64,000 nucleotides of DNA from Anastatus disparis (Eukaryota; Arthropoda; Insecta; Hymenoptera; Eupelmidae): contig JAFFSR010000301.1 in assembly GCA_017163975.1 (NCBI GenBank), positions 5,744,271 to 5,808,270 of the forward strand, written 5' to 3'. A program made the position numbers and the translations under genes. Of the stretch, positions 56,636 to 64,000 are shown one piece after another. The notes beneath the pieces are model-generated. The model saw only the letters and a program-made list of their open reading frames with translations. It was not told the DNA's origin and ran no database searches. The first letter of the stretch is position 1; each line of letters starts with the position of its first letter.

Positions 56636-57958
56636 ATTACAATGGATGATAGTTGAATAAAAATTTTTATTTTTATGATCATAGAGTTGAAATTTATTTT
56701 GATGAAAATGTTATTCGACTGACATTTTCAGTTATGTTTTAATACAAATATAAATATATTTAAAAGTTACTTGTCATTAATAAAAAATATTTAAATTGTT
56801 TAAATAATAATTCTTTATTGATACGAAGAACTCATTCATAAATTATAATATCAATGATATGGGTATAAAAAAAAACAAATATGTGATTGAATATAATATA
56901 ATCTTACTTGTGCATACATACACTTCATAATATTTATATTTCTTGGAGAATTTTACATTTTATGCAAATAGAATTGTTGGGTAATTGTAAATAACGGATT
57001 TATTATTTTGAAATATTCGAATTTTAAAATAACTAAAATATTTTATTTTAATCTTATAATTGTGTATTTAAATTTAATATTTTTTATGTATAAAATACAT
57101 ATGTGAAAATATTATAATTAGGAATAAACACGAAATTCGTTCTTAAGCATGTTTCAAGTAGGAAGGTTATTTTCAATTTCATCGTTCAAATTCATAATCA
57201 TATATTAAGGTCAAGAATCTAAACATAAGAGCCGTTCCTTAATGATATTACATGCTTGCTACGTCAATTCGTTACACGCCTTAAAATTTTGTTAGCTGAT
57301 GTCTACTGGAATTCAATATCCAGATGATACTCAAGTTCGAAATTATACGTGATACTCACGGTCACCTATGAAGTCGAGGTAATTTTCGACTTTTGTAAAT
57401 TATGCCTTAGAATTTACATACGATTTAGGACATTTTTACATTTTTTCTCTAGGTGAAAAATATACTATTTAAAGTGAAATATTCTTGGAAACAAAGCTTA
57501 AGTTTTCTATTTTTTTATGCTCCTGGTTCTGTTCGATTACTTTATTTTATTTAGATTCACTGATTTTTAGTATAAAGTAAATCTATGCTTGAAATTTATT
57601 TTTCAAGTTATTATTTTTGCTACTTTTATTTCAAATATTACACTACATATATTTGCTCTTTATTGAAAATCGGTTTTCAATAAAGTCGAAAAAGTTAATT
57701 ATATACATGAAATCGAACAGAACTACATGACATTCCATTTATGACATATTTAAACTTAGCCTTATATTGTATGTGTAATAAACTAAAGCGTTTCTTTAAT
57801 ATTTGTTTACATGTACAATAACGTATATTTAAATTTAATATTCAAAAGTTAATTTACTTCTTCAGTGAATTTTAAATATTATTGTAATTAAAATATTTTA
57901 CTGCTTTTTTCGACGAATCCCCGGTTCTTCGGATTCGTGCATTTTTAGGTATGGTTTC
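55641..57958. other. AT-rich stretch, no gene seen
   Basis: Contains a (TA)n run at about 56587-56632. No ORF or repeat family is recognisable. Confidence 0.6.
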
Positions 57959-58179
57959 GAGCATATATACATGGAGGCAGCATGTATATGGAAAAGTGGT
58001 GGCTATTTTAACGATGATGTAAGAGAGAAAGAAAATAACTACTCACATACTGTCTCTCTGGTGCAGCGCTTCCGGAGCGTTACGTGAGAGAGATAGGATG
58101 TAGAATAATATCCTCTTTCTCTCTACCTAAAGTTGCCACCACTTTTAATACGGCATGCTTCCTTCATGTATATATGCTC
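57959..58179. mobile_element. MITE, ~220 bp
   Basis: TIR GAGCATATATACATG matches CATGTATATATGCTC. An inner AAAAGTGGTGGC/GCCACCACTTTT pair continues the fold. The centre is GC-richer with GAGAGAGA tracts. The target duplication is unresolved. Confidence 0.75.
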
Positions 58180-58633
58180 TAAGGATATGTGTATTTTTCT
58201 TGCAATAAGATTTGCCTTTTCTATTGGTTTCTACATAATTAGTCCTTACTATATATTAAAGTAAAACTACCTTTTCTACAGTTCTTGGCTGCTACGGATC
58301 TGCGCATTTTTTCGTAATAAGAATAGCAATTTTTATTTAATCCTATATAATGAGTAGTTATCATACAAGCACTTTTTCGGGCCTCATTTTTGGGTCTTAT
58401 TTTGGCTTTGAAGATATGTATTTCTCTCTTCATCTATGTTTCACTATATTTTTGCTTTATTATCTTTTTCACTCTCTATTCTTTCTTCCTTCATTTTTTT
58501 TGCCCCCTTAATCTTCAGCTACCCTTCTTAATTTTCTTTTCCTTTGAAGTATAGACGTCAATTATGATGTATTAAATACACTTGACTAGCTTCTAGACAA
58601 TAGAGAAATTTTTTATGACGGCGCATCTCTAAG
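58180..58633. other. No gene recognised
   Basis: AT-rich with T/C-rich patches near 58440-58560. The short reverse ORF (58239-58433) has no recognisable domain. Confidence 0.5.
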
Positions 58634-58895
58634 TGCAGCTAAATTTAACTCAACCAGCTAATTTTTGACTGATGTTTTGTCAATTTTTATCTAAATTTTG
58701 TATAATTTAACTGACTTTATGAATAAATTCAGCTAATTTTCAGGTAAATTTATCCTATTTCTGCTTAGTTTTATCTAATTTTTAGCTAACTCTTATACAA
58801 CTTTCAGCTATTTCTTAGCCAACTTTTAGCTAACTTGTCACTTCTATTTTAACGAACTTTTAGCTAAATTTCAGCTATATTATAGCTACTTGGGG
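58634..58895. repeat. Degenerate AGCTAA-type minisatellite
   Basis: TTTTAGCTAA, TTTCAGCTA and close variants recur every 10-20 bp. Confidence 0.6.
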
Positions 58896-60447
58896 CCACG
58901 ATTGAATCTTTATACACGACAGCAGTGTCGATAACGGAGGCGAAAACTTTTATAATATAAAGAGATATAGATTTTTCTATATAATATAGTTTTAAATAAA
59001 AAATTATAGGTTGACCCCCCATATCTTACCCATAGAACTCTTATTTTTCACCCTTTAGATAAAAACACGCCATTTTCTACTCATTTTAGACCAATTTTTC
59101 ACCTTTCTTTAACTCTATATCTCACCGAATGAAAAAAAACTACTGATACCCAAGTAAAGATACTTGAGTTCCAAGTTATACTCAATACTGAAATTACGTT
59201 CATGAATTCGAACCTCATAGACAAATCTTAATCTTGTGAATGTTGAAAATTATCAAGTTCTAACTTTAATCTTGAACTAGCAAAGTTTACCTCGCTCCTA
59301 ATGTTGCTGGGTTGCATTTTCATATATTATATTATTATACATAAATTTGCTAATTTCATTGACGATAATATTTCAATATAAAATATGTATTTAATTTTTT
59401 TCAAACTTCAGAAATAAAATCATAAATATGTTGTTCGTTGTATTACATTTAACAAGCGTTTAGTAATTACTGATAAAATGATACTATTTATATGTATATC
59501 AAATAAGTTTCCTTTTATCGAATCATTTTGTATGTATAAATAAAAATATTATATTTAATATGAAATTTTGTAATGTGTTAACACTAAAAAAACTGGGATT
59601 GAATTATAATTCATAATAATTGTTCTCATTTAAATTTATTTTACGTTTATTTTCAATAATGTATATTCGCATCGATAAGGATTTGCAAAATTATAGGTAA
59701 ATGTATGAAGATGAAAAAAAAATTGGAGCAAACTATGAGCGTTTCAGAAAACAGAAATAAAACCAGTAATTGAATATATATTTTTTTATTCCTATACATA
59801 AATGATCGTATGCGCGCACAGCACAAATACACAAATACACAAATATACGCATATTAACTGACAAAACACTACACGCATAACACACTCACACATCATTATC
59901 GTTCACTAATACCGACACTCACACACACACACATCAATGACACATTCACACTCTAATTATAATTCAATCTTGTTTAATATTATAATGTTAAAACGTAATA
60001 TTAATAAATTTAATTATGTGAAAACGGTTATTAATCACAATAGATGATGTTTTTTCAAATGTCTGAATTAAAATAAACAAAAGTATTCTTATTTATAAAA
60101 TAAAATAATAATTGAATAAATTGTTGAAAATCACTTTACAAAAAAACATATTTGATCATATATATTTATGTAGGTATTTGTATTTAAACGGAAAGTAATT
60201 ACTTTAAAATTGCCTCAAAATATTATGTAAACGCTAACATTGTAATATATTTCTGATGTTTGATCTAAAAAATAATTATAATCATTTAAAAATTCAAATC
60301 AATAAATTTTATTTCAACGCTATTTTATATTGGCCAATAAAGTTATATCTTTGAATGCTATAATAAATTAATTTATCAATTGTCAAGGAAAAAAATTTCC
60401 TAATTGATGAGCTATTCAAAAACTTTATACGACGTCTCACATTACAC
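58896..60447. other. AT-rich stretch, no gene seen
   Basis: Includes a CA-rich patch (about 59815-59960). No ORF of interest. Confidence 0.5.
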
Positions 60448-60451
60448 TTAA

Positions 60452-60844
60452 GGGGTAGTTTTATACGACATAGAGATCTACCTTATCTGCATTTGAATTG
60501 TGCATTTTAATAAAAATTTAACTATTTTTGACTAAAATTATAGAAGAAGTACATTCTTAACATTCTAAAGAATTTATTGCCACGTTAAAAGACAGAATAA
60601 AAGTGAAAATGAAGATCAAAACTGCATAATACGATTATTTATAACTACATTGAAAAGTTAATCGTATTAAGCAGTTTTCGTCTTTATTTTTACCCTTATA
60701 TTGTCTTTTAACGTTGCAATAAATTCTTCGGCATGTTAAGAATGTGCTCTTCTACGAATTTCAGTCATGAATAGTTAAATTTTTATTAAAATTATAATTT
60801 AAATGTAGATAAGGTAGAACTCCAGTTCGGTATGAGAATTCCAC
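60452..60844. mobile_element. Foldback MITE with TTAA target duplication, copy 1
   Basis: TTAA flanks both sides (60448-60451 and 60845-60848). The ~190-bp arms pair across a short loop (TTATAACTACATTGAAAAG). Same family as 62574-62964. TTAA duplication fits piggyBac- or Kolobok-type mobilisation. Confidence 0.85.
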
Positions 60845-60933
60845 TTAAATAAAATAACATGTAATATAAAATAATTAATATTTTTAATTAATGATTATTT
60901 CATATATTTAGTTTTTTTTAATATACATACAGA

Positions 60934-60940
<7 letters not shown>

Positions 60941-61002
<62 letters not shown>
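60941..61002. repeat. (TA)n microsatellite
   Basis: About 60 bp of TA. It may be the tail of the adjacent SINE. Confidence 0.95.
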
Positions 61003-61005
<3 letters not shown>

Positions 61006-61291
61006 GTAAGATCAGGACTTCAAGCAGCTTCCTCCCCCCTTGGCCCCCTAGCCCTTCCTCGATGTGGCTACTCCTCAAATTACATTGTAATTCTTCTTCT
61101 TTTTAAACTAAAGTCGCTGTATTTTATGCTACTATTGCAATGCTAATGAGCGACAGATGGTCGTCCGAGTGTTTGTGAACAAAGCACATGTGACGTACAA
61201 TGGTGATTGTATCATTCAACTGAGTGCGGGAATTGATCTTGGAGCTTCGAGATTACGAATCTATCGCTCTATCGGAATGAGCCACTGACGA
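61003..61291 (-). mobile_element. tRNA-headed SINE (candidate)
   Basis: On the minus strand 61291-61221 reads as a tRNA-like unit: GTGGCTCATTCCGATAGAGCG (A box), an AGATTCGTAATCT anticodon arm with CGT in the anticodon position, and AGATCAATTCC (B box). A body of about 200 bp follows, ending at the (TA)n tract. This order matches SINEs. The acceptor stem pairs imperfectly. Confidence 0.55.
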
Positions 61292-61477
61292 CCCTCTCAT
61301 TCTTCTTCTAAATTGTTATTTACGTTATTTGAAACAAAAAGGTCCCCTTTGCCCCTCTTCCAAAACCTCGCACCCAGCCCCTTTGATTTATGTGCTCCCC
61401 CTCGGCTCCATCTCACACCTTTCTATGTCTTTAATATTCTGTTGTAATAATAAAGATTGATCATTTTTATTCACATT
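61292..61477. other. C-rich patch, no gene
   Basis: Contains CCCC-rich runs near 61350-61410. Nothing recognisable. Confidence 0.4.
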
Positions 61478-61565
61478 TCATTATTATGATTATAATCATA
61501 ACTAATTAATACTGCATGATTATAATTATAACTGAATAATATTGCATGATTATAATTATAACTAA
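61478..61565. repeat. ~34-bp tandem repeat, 2.5 copies
   Basis: TGCATGATTATAATTATAAC recurs. The short reverse ORF across it is an artefact of the repetition. Confidence 0.75.
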
Positions 61566-61802
61566 TAGATAATACAAAACTCTTCTTCTCAATTACATGT
61601 AAGTCTGATATTACATTACAATAATAAAAAATAATATCTTGCAACGTACCCAAGTGGGGTAATAGTTACTTTTCAAAAAAAATAAATTATGGTCCAAATT
61701 CGATGCTGGATTAATTTTCTGTATAATATAAACGCGATGCTAATATTAAGTAGATTTTTAATTTTACGTACGGGATTTATATAGTTTTCTTAAATGTATT
61801 TA

Positions 61803-62010
61803 ATAAACTACGCAACTCCCTTCGAGCAGAGGCTCAGATTGAGGGTAGCTTATTAAATACTTTACTAACAAACTACAAAAAGCTCCGTTCGGGCAGTAGG
61901 TCAAATTGGGAGTGTAGCTTCCTAGGTCCCTTTTTTAACAAACCACACAAGCTCCGTTCGGGCACCAGGCTGATTGAGGGTAGTTGTTAAATATTTTATT
62001 AGTGAAATAC
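61803..62010. repeat. Three ~68-bp tandem units
   Basis: Each has AAACTAC/CACA, then CTCCGTTCGGGCA (CTCCCTTCGAGCA in the first), then ATTGAGGGTAG or ATTGGGAGTGTAG. Units start at about 61807, 61868 and 61941. Confidence 0.7.
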
Positions 62011-62264
62011 CAGCTTAAATAAAGCTAGCCGTTTTCTTTGTTAGTATTTAATATTTTTTAATTAAAAATAATAAACGAAATATATGTATATATATATATA
62101 TATATTTTATTAAATATTTTGTTATTTTAAATAAGTATATATACATATATATGATTACAAAACAAAAAAATAAAACTCTCCGGTGAGAGAAAGAGAGATG
62201 CTCTTTCAAGACTGTAAACTCAATGAAATTTATTTTATTTTATTTGATAGTTCGTAATATTAAC

Positions 62265-63000
62265 CTGGGGGTTAAGGCTTAGAGCGCTTGTATGTCCCCA
62301 GAGTCAATAGAGCTCAATTTAAATTTCTTTTTAATAAAAACCTTAAATAATAAAGGCGTTAAGCTTAGGCGCTTATATGTCCCAATTGTTATCGGTTTAA
62401 AAAATTAAGTTTTATTTGTAATTTTAGCTTTTAAGAAACAAAGGGCGTTATAAGCTTGAAGGCTTGTATGTCCCAATCTTTTCTTTTGCCTAAGCCAAGA
62501 CATTATAAGACCAAGAAAGAAATTGAAGAAATTTTTAATTTAATATCAACTCAGCTAAACAAAAGGGCGTTATGGGTGTCCTCATACCGACATAAGATCT
62601 ACCTTATCTACATTCGATTATGCATTTTATTAAATTTAACTATTTTTGACTAAGAATTTATAGAAAGAGGCACATTCCTTAACATTTTAAGAATTTATTG
62701 CAACGTTAAAAGACAGAATAGCAGTAAAAGTAACAAAAACTGCATTATACGATTATTCATAACTACATTGATAAGTTAATCGTATTAAGCGTTTTCGCCT
62801 TTATTTTTACCCTTATATTGTCTCTTTACATTGCAATAAATTCTTTGACATGTTAAGAATGTGCCTTTCCTACGAATTTCAAAGTCATGAATAGTTAAAT
62901 TTTTTTAAAATTCATAATTTCAATGTAGATAAGGGTAAACCTTATGTCGGTATGAGGGATTCCCTTAAGCCTAAACGCTTGTATGTCCCGATGTGTTACC
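62265..63000. repeat. Short repeat family with CGCTTGTATGTCCC, four copies
   Basis: Units of the form GGCGTTAAGCTTAGGCGC...TTGTATGTCCC lie at about 62269, 62353, 62445 and 62565. The last is split by a MITE and resumes at 62965. Confidence 0.75.
62574..62964. mobile_element. Foldback MITE with TTAA-type duplication, copy 2
   Basis: Flanked by TTAT (62570-62573) and TTAA (62965-62968), it interrupts a short repeat unit exactly. It is homologous along its length to 60452-60844. The short ORF across its left edge is not a gene. Confidence 0.85.
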
Positions 63001-63512
63001 CGTCAGAGTTGATTCAAGAATAAGGCGCGCGGGTTTTTTGCTTTTGTTTGGCGGGTCGAGGAGGGGAAATCTTCAAAGACACCTGAGATGGGTAGTGTCG
63101 GATTCACCCATTGGTGCCTACCGACTAAAACCACCTCCCGTTGGTTACCAACCAGAATGGTTATAAACCTTAAGAAGAAAAATTTTTAAGATAACGGTGC
63201 ATCTTTACAGCACGGGGTTCTATGGCACTCGCGCAAATTGCGAAACACGGATTAGGCGCGCGAGTTAGCGAGACTTTGCTCTTATACGCGCAGAGCTTCT
63301 CTCCATCTCTCTTAAAATGGTGGGAGCTTGTAAAGTTGCACGCGCTTTAAGGGCTTTGCAAAGTTTCAAGTTTTATTTCTTCGTCTCGCTCGCTCTTATA
63401 TGCTTAAATATCAAGACATAGTAAGCGCGCTGTATGGTTGCCTCCGTGCTTTGAGCCAATTGTGCGTCGACCTATATACAACCTTGTATATAGGTCACGC
63501 GCCTACTATGCA
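63001..63512. other. GC-richer stretch of unknown nature
   Basis: Clearly less AT-rich than its surroundings, with GCGCGCG motifs and several dyads. No ORF, RNA gene or known element is recognised. It may be part of an element extending beyond recognisable limits or a host regulatory/5' region. Confidence 0.45.
63418..63509. other. Nested dyad, possible cruciform
   Basis: ATAGTAAGCGCG (63418-63429) pairs with CGCGCCTACTAT (63498-63509). Inside it GACCTATATACAA-CC-TTGTATATAGGTC (63469-63496) is a perfect 13-bp stem. Confidence 0.7.
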
Positions 63513-63516
63513 TTAA

Positions 63517-64000
63517 GGGGCCAGATACTATTAGAAGCTGAAAAAAAAACATGTATAATTTAATATAAATTGCTGATGTTTAAAAATAATTAATTTTATA
63601 GTAAAAATACATTTAATTTCAACATTTTTTGGTTTACAACTTTTTTGTATATCTTGAGAATTGAAGTGGTGGTGCTCGTTGAGTCTGGAACAAAAAATCT
63701 TTACAAGGCTTCTTCATGAGTTTTCATTGGATTCACTTGAAATTTTATGGAGATATCCAAAATTAAAGTAAATCCCATATAAGTATAAAACATTCATGGA
63801 AAATTCAAATAATTAAAAAATTTTGAAAAAAAATTGAGCAGAATTTGAATTAATTTATTTCTATTTATTTATTAACTTGTTATTTATAATAATTAATAAA
63901 AATTTTTTTTTCAAAAATTTCTAATTATTTGAATTTTCATGAATGTTTTATACTTATATAGATTTTACTATAATTTTGAATATCTGCATAAAATTTCAAG
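63517..64000. mobile_element. Left part of a long foldback cut by the window edge
   Basis: TTAA (63513-63516) precedes GGGGCCAGATACTATTAG. The segment at about 63742-63830 recurs inverted at about 63915-64000, so the right arm continues beyond the window. A TTAA-type MITE of a family different from the two above is inferred. Confidence 0.65.

Overview
The window looks like transposon-dense, AT-rich insect nuclear DNA. It contains no tRNA gene with a convincing full fold, no rRNA, no operon structure and no gene I can assign to the host. Every recognisable protein belongs to a mobile element: a CR1/Jockey-type LINE, three Ty3/gypsy-type LTR elements (one with an envelope gene), and pieces of a long-TIR DNA transposon. 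Foldback MITEs, a tRNA-headed SINE and satellite arrays fill much of the rest. The envelope resembles the F-type envelope of insect errantiviruses, which points to an insect. A parasitoid hymenopteran is plausible but is only a guess.

Layout. 1-1380: 3' end of a Ty3/gypsy-type element (gag remnant, polypurine tract, LTR). 2250-6908: a LINE with both ORFs frameshifted. 7173-17830: a decayed Ty3/gypsy element with 379-bp LTRs. Its 5' LTR was split by a 3,988-bp DNA transposon (7488-11475, TTTA target duplication), whose right TIR was itself split by a further ~1.2-kb insertion. 19430-21199: three foldback elements, one inside another. 21318-51804: a foldback with TA target duplication, split by a 28.8-kb endogenous-retrovirus-like element (22306-51068). 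51822-64000: no recognisable genes; foldbacks, a 181-bp satellite, MITEs with TTAA duplications, a SINE and short tandem arrays.

The 28.8-kb element is the centrepiece. Its order is LTR (1.7 kb), tRNA-Lys-like primer site, a ~15-kb leader almost without coding sequence, gag, pol, env, a fourth ORF, polypurine tract, LTR. The LTRs differ at only about three substitutions plus small indels, so the insertion is recent. Gag, env and the fourth ORF are open, while pol has four frame changes and one stop. Three features are unusual. The fourth ORF encodes a protein with an RRM-like fold signature and CCHC-type zinc-binding motifs. Pol carries a macro-domain-like segment just before integrase. The long Pol linker carries an AT-hook. 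Splice-acceptor-like sequences lie just upstream of both the env and fourth-ORF ATGs, suggesting that both are made from spliced RNAs. The leader holds an internal TATA plus initiator, a possible 3.8-kb intron, and a relic of a polypurine tract like the element's own.

Limits: all family calls rest on motifs read by eye. No alignment, structure prediction or database search was run. Some ORF starts at non-ATG codons are only the first open codon, and I say so where it matters.
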